Shown in pieces: positions 42,391 through 50,279 of a DNA stretch of 64,000 nucleotides. The notes under the pieces are model-generated. The model was not told where the DNA came from and ran no database searches. It saw only the letters and a program-made list of their open reading frames with translations. A program made the position numbers and the translations under genes. Each line of letters opens with the position of its first letter. The first letter of the stretch is position 1. The stretch spans positions 1-64,000 of the forward strand of contig JBKBLI010000007.1 of assembly GCA_046296435.1 (NCBI GenBank), read 5' to 3'. This stretch comes from M3007 sp046296435 (GTDB lineage: Bacteria > Bacteroidota > Bacteroidia > Chitinophagales > Saprospiraceae).

Positions 42391-44055
42391 CTATTTTTTG
42401 ATCTTGGCCCAAGTGTCTTTAAGCGTGACCGTGCGGTTGAACACCGGTTTCCCGGCGCGGCTATCCGGATCGGCGCAAAAGTAGCCGAGCCGCGTAAACT
42501 GAAAGCGGTCGCCGGAGCGCGCCTCGGTGAGCGCCGTCTCGATCAGCGCGTTTTCGACAACCTTCAGCGAGTCGGGATTGATCGCCGTGCGGAAGTCCTC
42601 CTCGGCGGCCGGGTCCTCTACCGTGAAAAGGCGGTCGTACATGCGCACTTCAGCGCTGTGCGCATGCGGCGCCGAGAGCCAGTGGATGACGCCTTTCACC
42701 GTCAGGCCGCTGGTATCCTGCCCTGAGCGGCTCTCTGGCACATAGGTGCAACGCAGTTCAACGATGTGGCCCGATTCGTCTTTGACCGCCTCCTCGCAAC
42801 GTATGATGAAGGCCGACTTGAGGCGTGCCATACCGCCCGGCGAGAGGCGGAAGTACTTGGGGGGGGGATTTTCCATGAAGTCATCCCGCTCAATATAAAG
42901 GGTGCGGGAGAAGGGGATCGGGCGCGAGCCTGCGGCCGGATCTTCCGGGTTGTTTTCGGTCTCTAACCAGAGCGTTTCGCCTTCAGGGAAGTTTTGGATC
43001 GTCACTTTGAGCGGATCGAGCACCGCCATACGCCGCGGGGCGCGTTTGTTGAGGTCTTCGCGGATGCAGAATTCGAGCAGGGACAGTTCGATGATGTTCT
43101 CGCGCTTGGCCACTCCGATGCGGGCGGCGAAATCGCGCAAACTCTCGGGGGTGTAGCCCCGTCGGCGCAGGCCCGAGATGGTGGGCATGCGCGGGTCGTC
43201 CCAGCCGCGCACATAGCCTTCGTTGACGAGCAGCAGCAGTTTGCGTTTGCTCATCACCGTATAGGAGAGGTTGAAGCGCGCAAACTCGTACTGCTGGGAG
43301 GGGAAGATGCCCAGTTGATCGATGAACCAGTCGTACAAAGCCCGGTGAGGGACGAACTCGAGCGTGCAGAAGGAATGCGTGATGCCCTCGATGCTGTCCG
43401 ATTGGCCGTGCGCCCAGTCGTACATGGGATAAATGGGCCATTGGTCGCCCGTGCGGTGGTGATGGGCGTGCTTGATACGGTACATGTAGGGGTCGCGCAG
43501 GTGCATGTTGGGAGAAGCCATGTCGATTTTGGCGCGCAGCACACAATGTCCGTCGGGGAATTCGCCGTTGCGCATGCGCTCGAACAGGGCCAGGTTTTCG
43601 TCGGGCGGCGTATCGCGGTAGGGGCTGGGCGTACCCGGCTCGGTCGGCGTGCCCTTCATGGCGGCAATCTGCTCGGGCGTTGAGAAGTCCACGTAGGCCT
43701 TGCCTTCGGCGATGAGCTGTTTGGCCCACTCGTAGAGTTGCCCGAAGTAGTCGGAGGCGTATCTGATTTCGGCGGGTTCGAACCCGAGCCAGCGCACGTC
43801 GGCCAGTATGCTGTCCACGTATTCCTGATCTTCGGTACTGGGGTTGGTGTCGTCGTACCGGAGGTTGGTGGAGCCGCCGTACTTTTGTGCCAGTCCGAAG
43901 TTGAGGCAGATGCTTTTGGCATGGCCGATGTGCAGGTATCCGTTGGGTTCGGGCGGGAAGCGGGTTTTTACGGTGTTGACTTTTCCCGACTTGAGGTCGT
44001 TTTCGATGATTTCCTCCAGAAAGTTGAGGGATTCCCCTCGGTTGACATCGCTCAT
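42391..44055 (-). CDS. glnS: Glutaminyl-tRNA synthetase
   Basis: Class I synthetase charging tRNA-Gln directly, so this lineage does not depend on the transamidation route for that tRNA. The protein has 554 aa, matching E. coli GlnS. The HIGH motif lies in PPEPNGYLHIGHAKS (about 35-50), and the KMSKS equivalent reads VMSKRK (about 268). The C-terminal half is the anticodon-binding beta-barrel domain (about 340-554), which distinguishes GlnS from GluRS. The Asp/Glu recognition segment YDDTNPSTEDQEYVDSI is also typical. argS lies upstream on the same strand, 88 bp away. Confidence 0.96.
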   Translation of the reverse strand: MSDVNRGESLNFLEEIIENDLKSGKVNTVKTRFPPEPNGYLHIGHAKSICLNFGLAQKYGGSTNLRYDDTNPSTEDQEYVDSILADVRWLGFEPAEIRYASDYFGQLYEWAKQLIAEGKAYVDFSTPEQIAAMKGTPTEPGTPSPYRDTPPDENLALFERMRNGEFPDGHCVLRAKIDMASPNMHLRDPYMYRIKHAHHHRTGDQWPIYPMYDWAHGQSDSIEGITHSFCTLEFVPHRALYDWFIDQLGIFPSQQYEFARFNLSYTVMSKRKLLLLVNEGYVRGWDDPRMPTISGLRRRGYTPESLRDFAARIGVAKRENIIELSLLEFCIREDLNKRAPRRMAVLDPLKVTIQNFPEGETLWLETENNPEDPAAGSRPIPFSRTLYIERDDFMENPPPKYFRLSPGGMARLKSAFIIRCEEAVKDESGHIVELRCTYVPESRSGQDTSGLTVKGVIHWLSAPHAHSAEVRMYDRLFTVEDPAAEEDFRTAINPDSLKVVENALIETALTEARSGDRFQFTRLGYFCADPDSRAGKPVFNRTVTLKDTWAKIKK

Positions 44056-44070
44056 ATTTTCGACGATACT

Positions 44071-44095
44071 TTTCTCGTTTTTTTTAGAAAACGCC
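44071..44095. repeat. T/A-tract motif between glnS and argS
   Basis: CGTTTTTTTTAGAAAACG: complementary CG ends, T8 and A4. It lies between two co-directional genes and follows the same pattern as the other intergenic motifs. Confidence 0.4.
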
Positions 44096-44142
44096 CTTGC
44101 TATCGGGCGGGTTTGGGCCGCGGGCTTTTGGGGCGGGCGGCG

Positions 44143-45975
44143 TCACATGCGCCTGGGCATTTCGATGCCGAGCAGGCTCATGGCAGAGCGGAGGACCTGC
44201 GCGACGGCTTTGCTCAGCGTGAGCCTGAAGGCCCGCGCCTGAGGCGTGTCTGCGTTGAAGATCGGCAGGTCGTGCCAGAGGCGGTGGTAACTCTTGGCCA
44301 AGGCGTAGGCGTGGTTGGCGATGAGCGAGGGGTCGTACTCGCGGGCGGCCCGGAGCGTCAACTCCGGATATTCGTGCAGGGCTTTGAGCAACTCCCGCTC
44401 CTGCGCCTGAATGGCTGTGTAGTCGCGGGCCGGACTCAGGTCGATATCTTCTCGTTGGACGCGTTCCATCAAGCCGTTGATGCGCACGTAGGAGTATTGG
44501 ACGTAGGGGCCGGTCTGGCCTTGGAGATCCAGCGACTCTTCGGGGTTGAAGATCATTTTCTTTTTGGGGTGCACTTTGATCATGAAGAACTTCATGGCCC
44601 CCAGGGCTATTTTGCGCAGGTCGTCTTCGCTCCCACTTTCGCCGCGCTCTGCTTGTTGGCTGCGGGCCACACGAACGACCTCCTCCATCAGATCGTCGGC
44701 GTCCACCACCGTGCCTTCGCGGGTTTTCATGCGGCCGGTGGGGAGTTCGACCAGCCCGTAGGCGAGGTGGTACAGCCCGGCGGCGTAGGGTTCGCCGAGT
44801 CTTTTGAGGATCTCAAACAGGACGCCGAAGTGGTAGTTTTGTTCGTCGGCCACCACATAGACCATGCTGTCGCACCCGAACTCGTTGTAGCGCATGCGCG
44901 CCGTGCCGAGGTCCTGCGTGATATAAACGGAGGTGCCGTCGGCGCGTAGCACCAGTTTCTGGTCGTATCCGGCGTCGCTGAGATCCACCCACACCGAGCC
45001 GTCTTCTTTTTTGAAAAAAACGCCTTTGGCAAGCCCTTCGTCCACGATGTCTTTGCCCAGTTTGAACGTGTCGCTTTCGTAGTATAGTTTGTCGAAAGAG
45101 ACGCCCAGCGCATCGTATGTGCGATCAAAACCGGCATATACCCAGTCGTTCATTTGGCGCCAGAGGGCTAAGGTGTCGGGGTCGCCGGCTTCCCAGCGCA
45201 GCAACATATCGCGCACTTGCCGGCCCAAAGCTGAGCGCTCGTTGAACCAGTCGTTTTTGTAGCGTTTGAAAAAATCCGCTTCTGATTCGCCCGATTTTTT
45301 GCGCTGTGCAAAAACGGCGGCAGCCTCCTCGCTTGCTTTCCAGGCATCGTACTCGGCTTTGGTTTTTTGCTCGAAAAGCACGTAGTAGTCGCCCACGAAG
45401 TGGTCGCTCTTGACGCCCTCTGATTCGGGCGTGCGCCCTTCGGCATACAATTGCCAGGCCAGCATACTTTTGCAGATGGCGACCCCCCGGTCGTTGATGA
45501 TCTGGACTTTGTGCACCTGATCGCCGGCGGCTTCGAGGAGTTGGCTGCAACTCCAGCCCAGCAGGATATTGCGGACGTGACCGAGGTGAAGCGGTTTGTT
45601 GGTATTGGGCGACGAAAACTCCACCAGCACCTTTCGGCCTGTGGCCGGCGCGCGCCCGTATTGGGGATTGGAGAGCAGGGTCTGGAGGAAAGCGCTCCAA
45701 TAGGCGGCGTCGAGGCTGATGTTCAAGAACCCTTTGACGATGCCGAAGCGGGCGACCTCGCCGATTTCGGCCTGCAGGCGCTCGCCCAATTCCCGGCCGA
45801 CTTCGTCGGGCGATTTTTGCGTCGCTTTGACAAAAGGGAACAGAACCACCGTAAAATCACCCTCAAAAGCCGCCGACGTGGGGCTGACGAGCACCTCTTC
45901 CGGGGGCGTCGTCAAGCCGTAGCTTTCCTGCAGCGCTTTTGCCACACCGCTCTTGATCCTACTGACAATCTCCAT
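44143..45975 (-). CDS. argS: Arginyl-tRNA synthetase
   Basis: Class I synthetase for arginine, 610 aa. The N-terminal additional domain (about 1-105) is followed by the HIGH-type motif NTNKPLHLGHVRN (about 125). VFFKKEDGSVWVDLSD (about 327) is a conserved core segment. The KMSKS-equivalent loop region is MKTREGTVVDADDL, without the canonical KMSK. The all-helical anticodon-binding domain ends at IEMPRRM, the usual ArgS C-terminus. A promoter lies just upstream, within the end of the methyltransferase gene. Confidence 0.96.
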   Translation of the reverse strand: MEIVSRIKSGVAKALQESYGLTTPPEEVLVSPTSAAFEGDFTVVLFPFVKATQKSPDEVGRELGERLQAEIGEVARFGIVKGFLNISLDAAYWSAFLQTLLSNPQYGRAPATGRKVLVEFSSPNTNKPLHLGHVRNILLGWSCSQLLEAAGDQVHKVQIINDRGVAICKSMLAWQLYAEGRTPESEGVKSDHFVGDYYVLFEQKTKAEYDAWKASEEAAAVFAQRKKSGESEADFFKRYKNDWFNERSALGRQVRDMLLRWEAGDPDTLALWRQMNDWVYAGFDRTYDALGVSFDKLYYESDTFKLGKDIVDEGLAKGVFFKKEDGSVWVDLSDAGYDQKLVLRADGTSVYITQDLGTARMRYNEFGCDSMVYVVADEQNYHFGVLFEILKRLGEPYAAGLYHLAYGLVELPTGRMKTREGTVVDADDLMEEVVRVARSQQAERGESGSEDDLRKIALGAMKFFMIKVHPKKKMIFNPEESLDLQGQTGPYVQYSYVRINGLMERVQREDIDLSPARDYTAIQAQERELLKALHEYPELTLRAAREYDPSLIANHAYALAKSYHRLWHDLPIFNADTPQARAFRLTLSKAVAQVLRSAMSLLGIEMPRRM

Positions 45976-45997
45976 GTCACTTTTCTGATTTGAGCCG

Positions 45998-46031
45998 CAA
46001 AGGTAGGGCTTTTCCCACTACTTGCGCACAA
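45998..46031 (-). promoter_or_regulatory. Promoter of argS
   Basis: On the minus strand, TTG (46031-46029) is followed after 23 nt by TACCTTTG (46005-45998). The start near 45991 leaves about 16 nt to ATG 45975. It lies partly within the 3' end of the methyltransferase gene. Confidence 0.5.
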
Positions 46032-46620
46032 CAAAAAACGCCTCAGAGCCGCTGCGCGGCGCGATTGAATTGGGGCAGGACGCCAGGGTTTCGATCTCAA
46101 ACAGCGGCTCGAATAAGGCGCGATACTCGGATATGCTCCCCCCGAATGGCGGTCCGCCTTCGAAGGTGCGGTCGAACAGTACCCCGGCCAGCCGCCCTCC
46201 GGGGCGCAGTAAAGCGTGCATCTGGAGCGCGTAGCGTGGGCGCAGCGCGGGGTTGAGCGCGCAGAAGAACGTCTGTTCGAGAATCAGATCGTATATATCC
46301 TCATGCGCAAAAAAATCGGCGCATACCCATCGGATATGCCCTGCAAATGTCTCGCCTTGCGCCTCAAAGCGGGCGCGGGCCTGAGCGAGGGCCTGCGGAG
46401 CGATGTCGAGCAAGGTCAGTTCGCCATAACCCATGCGCAGCAGCTCGCGCGCTTCGTGGGCGTTGCCGCAGCCGGGTATCAGCACCTGCATGGCAGCGCG
46501 TTCGGACGGCGGCACGGTGGCGGCATATTCTATCAGAGGCGGCGAGGCCTGACCGATATCCCAGCCGGTCTGGCCGGCCTCCCATCGCGTATTCCAATAG
46601 TTGGCGTCCAAGGTATCCAT
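46018..46620 (-). CDS. SAM-dependent methyltransferase, thiopurine methyltransferase-like
   Basis: A 200-aa class I methyltransferase. ATG 46620 gives MDTLDANYWNTRWEAGQTGWDIG, the typical TPMT-family N-terminus; the longer frame to 46674 passes through the -7 element at 46638-46645. The SAM motif I reads VLIPGCGNAHEAREL (about 55-70), motif II ELTLLDIAPQALAQA. The WCADFF and LILEQTFFCALNPALR segments match TPMT-like enzymes of Bacteroidota. Natural substrates of these proteins are uncertain; some methylate thiols, selenium or tellurium compounds. Confidence 0.87.
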   Translation of the reverse strand: MDTLDANYWNTRWEAGQTGWDIGQASPPLIEYAATVPPSERAAMQVLIPGCGNAHEARELLRMGYGELTLLDIAPQALAQARARFEAQGETFAGHIRWVCADFFAHEDIYDLILEQTFFCALNPALRPRYALQMHALLRPGGRLAGVLFDRTFEGGPPFGGSISEYRALFEPLFEIETLASCPNSIAPRSGSEAFFVVRK

Positions 46621-46637
46621 ATGTTTGTGTTGGGCGG

Positions 46638-46645
46638 CAAAGGTA
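46638..46645 (-). promoter_or_regulatory. -7 element of the methyltransferase gene
   Basis: TACCTTTG on the minus strand; predicted start near 46631, about 11 nt before ATG 46620. No -33 TTTG at the usual spacing. Confidence 0.4.
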
Positions 46646-46707
46646 GCGTGTTTGTTTCGAAATCGGGGGTGCACAGGCCGGATATACGCACAGAATGCCG
46701 ACGTCGT

Positions 46708-47328
46708 TCATCGCTCGCAAAGGGCCGCAACCTGTTCTGGACTCAGCGCAATGATTTGGCCGGCCTTTAGGGCCCCCAATCCGTAGGCGCCGAGGCCGAT
46801 GCGCCCGATGCGGGCGCGCACTAAGCGCAGCACCGGATGCCCTACGGCGGCGCACATGCGGCGCACCTGCCGGTTTTTGCCCTCGCGTAGCACGATCTCG
46901 ATCCAAGCGGTCGGGATGTGCTGTCTGAAACGAATGGGAGGGATGCGCTCGGGCAGGCCATCCGGCCCGGCGTCCAGCAGCCGGACCTCGGCGGGGAGGG
47001 TGCGGTGCGTCTTGCCGTCGATGCGGAGCGTGACGCCCTGTCGCAGCGCATCGAGCGCCGCCGTATCCGGGAGGCCCTCCACCTGCGCCCAGTACGTGCG
47101 TTGGCGGCGTCGTTGGGGCGGTAGGAGCAGATCGGGCAGATTTTTGTCGTTAGAGATCAGGAGCAGCCCTTCGCTGTCGGCGTCAAGGCGGCCGATCGGA
47201 TAGGCGTCGCGGGGGAATTGGCCGCCGAGGTCTGAGAGCGTCGCCTGTCCGGGATGGTCGGGCTGAAACTGCGACAACATGCCGTAGGGCTTATAGACCA
47301 AGAAGTAGGTCAGCGCATTGCGGGACAT
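46708..47328 (-). CDS. 23S rRNA pseudouridine synthase, RluE-like
   Basis: A pseudouridine synthase of the RsuA/RluB/RluE/RluF family, 206 aa. It lacks an N-terminal S4 domain, as RluE does. The catalytic motif is YPIGRLDADSEGLLLISND with the nucleophile Asp near residue 49. The initial strand YFLVYKPYGMLSQF and the late motif EIVLREGKNRQVRRMCAAVGHPVLRLVR are diagnostic. RluE modifies U2457 of 23S rRNA in E. coli; the target here is inferred by family. It is followed by the methyltransferase gene, 88 bp away on the same strand. Confidence 0.92.
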   Translation of the reverse strand: MSRNALTYFLVYKPYGMLSQFQPDHPGQATLSDLGGQFPRDAYPIGRLDADSEGLLLISNDKNLPDLLLPPQRRRQRTYWAQVEGLPDTAALDALRQGVTLRIDGKTHRTLPAEVRLLDAGPDGLPERIPPIRFRQHIPTAWIEIVLREGKNRQVRRMCAAVGHPVLRLVRARIGRIGLGAYGLGALKAGQIIALSPEQVAALCER

Positions 47329-47375
47329 ATCGGGCGTAGGGCGAAGGAGCGGATGGGTATGAGCAGCGGGCGCGC

Positions 47376-47924
47376 TCAGAGTCGGCAGCGCAGGGCGATG
47401 GGCGGCGTGCGTATGGTATTGCTCTGATTACCGGCCGCGTCTTTGAGGTATATGTCATAAAAAACGGTGTCGAACATGCTCGGCGCATTGGGCGAGTTGT
47501 CGCAGGGCGGATACGAGATGCCGTTTTGGGGGGGGAAGATGCAACAGGTCGTGGGCATGAGTATCGTGATCTCGCCCGAAATGCCGTTGCCAACGCCTTG
47601 TTGGTCGATCTTGGGCAGTTTGTAGGGCGGCTTTTCAAAATTGTCGCGACCATCGAACACAAACACTTCAGGTCCCTCCTGGCCTGTGCCCAAATCCCCG
47701 TCGCCATCCGTAAATCCGAACGTGATGAACACCGTGTCCGGTCCTAAGGAACTCTGGCGCATGATATTTTTGGACATACGCAGGAATTCGATTTCAGGAA
47801 TATTGGAGTAGTTGGGCGGTTTGGTGCACGCCTTAAAGGACACTGCGGCAAGCGCTGTCGCGCCAATCAGGGCGAGAGCGAGCGGCGCATGAGCGCGGTC
47901 GGGCGATATTTTTTGCTTTTGCAT
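47376..47924 (-). CDS. Uncharacterised lipoprotein
   Basis: A 182-aa protein. A basic N-terminus and hydrophobic stretch end in SFKAC, a lipobox-like site with Cys near residue 33. A TDGDGDLGTG motif (about 72-81) resembles the DGDGDxG segment seen in a family of Bacteroidota lipoproteins. Near the end, DIYLKDAAGNQSNTI forms a beta-strand-rich Ig-like segment. The function is unknown; a calcium-binding role for the Asp cluster is only a possibility. It lies 47 bp upstream of the pseudouridine synthase gene on the same strand. Confidence 0.72.
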   Translation of the reverse strand: MQKQKISPDRAHAPLALALIGATALAAVSFKACTKPPNYSNIPEIEFLRMSKNIMRQSSLGPDTVFITFGFTDGDGDLGTGQEGPEVFVFDGRDNFEKPPYKLPKIDQQGVGNGISGEITILMPTTCCIFPPQNGISYPPCDNSPNAPSMFDTVFYDIYLKDAAGNQSNTIRTPPIALRCRL

Positions 47925-48134
47925 AAAAAATCTTTGCGTGTCTTATTTTTTTCAAAACAAAAAATGACCCGGCGCTTGTAGGTCCAGCGGGGCCGAAGGG
48001 CGGCTTTTAGGGTAGCGGCGCCGCGTTTTGCTCAGCGCTGACGACAGCCTGGACGGACCCATGCCAGACGACGATCTTATTTTTTTTTAAACGAAAAAAA
48101 CGGCGGCTTGTTGTAAGGGCATTCATCCGATCCA
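47925..48134. other. Intergenic region with two T/A-tract motifs
   Basis: Between divergent genes. T7-CAAAACA-type and T9-AAACG-A7 motifs lie at 47945-47966 and 48080-48106. GC-rich text separates them. No consensus promoter was found for either gene. Confidence 0.4.
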
Positions 48135-49136
48135 ATGCGCATGCCTATTCGATCGACCGACCATCTCAAGCGCGCCTTGCAAACGCTTACTTCTGCGCAG
48201 TTCGAGGAATTGGCCCTCGATATCTTTCGGCTTCAGATCGAGAAGAATGTCCTCTATCGCCGCTTCGTCGGGTTGTTGGGCGTGCGTCCGGAGTCGGTGA
48301 CCAAAGTAGAACAGGTCCCTTTTCTGCCTATTTCGTTTTTCAAAACGCATCAGGTCAGGACCGGCCAGTGGCGCGAGGAGGCCGTGTTCGAGAGCAGCGG
48401 GACCGGCGGGGGGCGGCCTTCGCGGCATTTTGTGCGCGATTTGCAAGCCTATTTGGACAATGCGTTGCGGGGGTTCGAGGCGGCCTTTGGTCCGGTCGAT
48501 GGGTGGCGCATTCTGGCCCTGCTGCCCAACTATATCGAGCGCGGCGCTTCTTCGCTGGTGGCCATGGTCGATTACCTGATCCGCCGAAGCGGACATCCGG
48601 ATAGCGGTTTTTTCCTGTACGATCACGCGGCTCTGGCGCGCGCTTTGGCCCGCCCCGCGCCCAAGACCCTGTTGTTGGGCGTGAGTTATGCGTTGCTGGA
48701 CTTTGCAGAGTACTGGTCGGGCGGCCCCTTGCCTCCCGGGGTAGCGGTCATGGAGACGGGCGGCATGAAGGGGCGTCGTCGCGAAATGACCCGCCAGGAG
48801 CTGCACGACGCGCTGAAAAGCGCCTTTGGTCTGCCGCAGATCTATTCGGAGTACGGTATGACCGAGTTGTTTTCGCAGGCCTATTTGTGCGGGCCGGACA
48901 TGCTGTTTGCGCCGGCGCCAACCCTCAGGGCCTACGCCGTTGAGATTCAGGATCCGCTTACGCCGGCGGGCGCGGGGCGCAATGGCGCCTTGTGTTTTGT
49001 AGATTTGGCCAACTGGCATTCGTGCGCATTCGTTGCGACGGAAGATGTGGGTCGGGTCTATGCCGACGGCCGCTTCAGCGTGATGGGGCGTTTGGATCAC
49101 GCCGAAATTCGGGGCTGCAATCTGTTGTTGGAGTAG
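48135..49136 (+). CDS. LuxE-like acyl-protein synthetase / AMP-forming enzyme
   Basis: A 333-aa protein of the LuxE/acyl-activating superfamily, which forms acyl-adenylates and may pass the acyl group to a protein or carrier. Motifs: KVEQVPFLPISFFKTH (about 55-70), the nucleotide-binding ESSGTGGGRPSRHFV (about 92-106), QIYSEYGMTELFSQAY (about 235) matching the Y-G-x-T-E core of the superfamily, and ATEDVGRVYADGRFSVMGRLDHAEIRG (about 298-325). It lacks the C-terminal acyl-CoA synthetase subdomain. Similar genes in Bacteroidota often lie alone. ATG 48141 is an alternative start. Confidence 0.87.
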   Translation: MRMPIRSTDHLKRALQTLTSAQFEELALDIFRLQIEKNVLYRRFVGLLGVRPESVTKVEQVPFLPISFFKTHQVRTGQWREEAVFESSGTGGGRPSRHFVRDLQAYLDNALRGFEAAFGPVDGWRILALLPNYIERGASSLVAMVDYLIRRSGHPDSGFFLYDHAALARALARPAPKTLLLGVSYALLDFAEYWSGGPLPPGVAVMETGGMKGRRREMTRQELHDALKSAFGLPQIYSEYGMTELFSQAYLCGPDMLFAPAPTLRAYAVEIQDPLTPAGAGRNGALCFVDLANWHSCAFVATEDVGRVYADGRFSVMGRLDHAEIRGCNLLLE

Positions 49137-49155
49137 CGCGCAGACCGCTTTTTAT

Positions 49156-49173
49156 GTTTTTCTGAAAAAAAAG
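49156..49173. repeat. T/A-tract motif
   Basis: GTTTTTCTGAAAAAAAAG, ending in AGTCCCGCC. It shares the CTG centre with the copy at 7412. It lies between the LuxE-like gene and the outer membrane assembly operon, both on the plus strand. Confidence 0.5.
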
Positions 49174-49241
49174 TCCCGCCCGACGGCGGAAGCGCTTTTG
49201 CGCGATCCTTGTCGCCTCTTTATCGCCGCGTTTGCCGCATA

Positions 49242-49274
49242 TTTGGCGGCTTCGCGGAAATCACGCTATCTTTG
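49242..49274 (+). promoter_or_regulatory. Promoter of the PpiC-lipoprotein/surA/bamA operon
   Basis: TTTG (49242-49245) is followed after 21 nt by TATCTTTG (49267-49274). The predicted start near 49281 leaves about 20 nt to ATG 49301. Confidence 0.75.
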
Positions 49275-49300
49275 CGCCTCTTTTTCAGCAAAAGACTTTT

Positions 49301-50251
49301 ATGTCTCGTTTTTTTCATTTGGTAATGGCGCTTTGCTGGGCGGGACTGGCGGGTTGTTCTTCATCCAAAGACGAAGCGGCGACCGACGACCGTCTGTTGG
49401 CCAAAGTCTATAACAAAAGCCTGTATTTCAGCGAGATAGCCGACATGATTCCGCCGTCGGTGAGTCCGGACGACAGCGCCATTGTGGTCAGCGCATACAT
49501 TCAGCGTTGGGTGTANNNNNNNNNNNNNNNNNNNNNNNNNNNNNNNNNNNNNNNNNNNNNNNNNNNNNNNNNNNNNNNNNNNNNNNNNNNNNNNNNNNNN
49601 NNNNNNNNNNNNNNNGACCAATTGTTGATGTACGAAGCCGAGCGCAACATACCCAAAGACCTCAATATTGATAAGCTGGTACGCGATTATCGGGCCAGCC
49701 TGGTGCGCTTCAATTTTGAACAGCAAATCATCAGCGAGAAATTGGATAGTTTGGTACAGGAGCCTGAGATTCGCGATTTTTACGAAAAAAATATTGAGCA
49801 GTTTCAGTTGGAGAGTACGATCCTGAAGTGCCTTTTCCTGAAGTTGCCGCTCAACGCTCCGCAGGCGGAGATGAATAGGTATTGGTACGGTAAATCGCCC
49901 TCAGATTTTGCCAGGCTGAAGGATTTTGCGCAAAAATGGGCTGTCGTGTCGATGCTCGACAAGGAAAAATGGTATAAATTGGAAGAACTCGCCGCGTTAT
50001 TGCCCAAAGGGACGTTAACGCCGGAGAATGTGCAGTCGCGCAAGGAAGGCTCGCTCAGCGACGGAGGTTATCGCTATTATTACAGGCTTTTGGAGACGGC
50101 GCAGGGGAAATCGCCCGCCCCGTACGATTACGCCCGCGAGCAAGCGATGACCATCATCTTGCACCAACGCAAACAACAACTGATCGAAATGTGGAAAAAA
50201 AACCTCTATGAAAAAGAACTCAGACGCAACAACGTTATCCTATACCAGTAA
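49301..50251 (+). CDS. PpiC/SurA-related periplasmic lipoprotein
   Basis: A lipoprotein of about 316 aa, with a 100-base gap early on. ATG 49301 gives the signal MSRFFHLVMALCWAGLAGC with the lipobox LAGC (Cys 19); the frame to 49232 runs through the promoter. The helical middle (EIRDFYEKNIEQF, about 155) is typical of SurA N-terminal-like regions, where such helices hold client proteins. The C-terminal part (RKEGSLSDGGYRYYYRLLE) may be a degenerate parvulin domain without clear catalytic residues. It is the first gene of an operon with surA and bamA, which suggests a role as an outer-membrane-protein chaperone. Confidence 0.8.
   Translation: MSRFFHLVMALCWAGLAGCSSSKDEAATDDRLLAKVYNKSLYFSEIADMIPPSVSPDDSAIVVSAYIQRWVXXXXXXXXXXXXXXXXXXXXXXXXXXXXXXXXXXDQLLMYEAERNIPKDLNIDKLVRDYRASLVRFNFEQQIISEKLDSLVQEPEIRDFYEKNIEQFQLESTILKCLFLKLPLNAPQAEMNRYWYGKSPSDFARLKDFAQKWAVVSMLDKEKWYKLEELAALLPKGTLTPENVQSRKEGSLSDGGYRYYYRLLETAQGKSPAPYDYAREQAMTIILHQRKQQLIEMWKKNLYEKELRRNNVILYQ
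49516..49615. other. Sequence gap (100 N)
   Basis: Undetermined bases near the start of the PpiC-like lipoprotein gene. The frame continues on both sides. Confidence 0.95.
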
Positions 50252-50279
50252 GTTGGCGTACATTTTCAACCGTATTCGC

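Noticed and set aside
45004..45021. T/A-tract copies inside coding sequence (also 38343, 39904, 57468)
   Set aside because: They encode ordinary Phe-Phe-x-Lys or Phe-Leu-Glu-Lys residues of conserved proteins, so they may be chance and were not counted in the motif finding.
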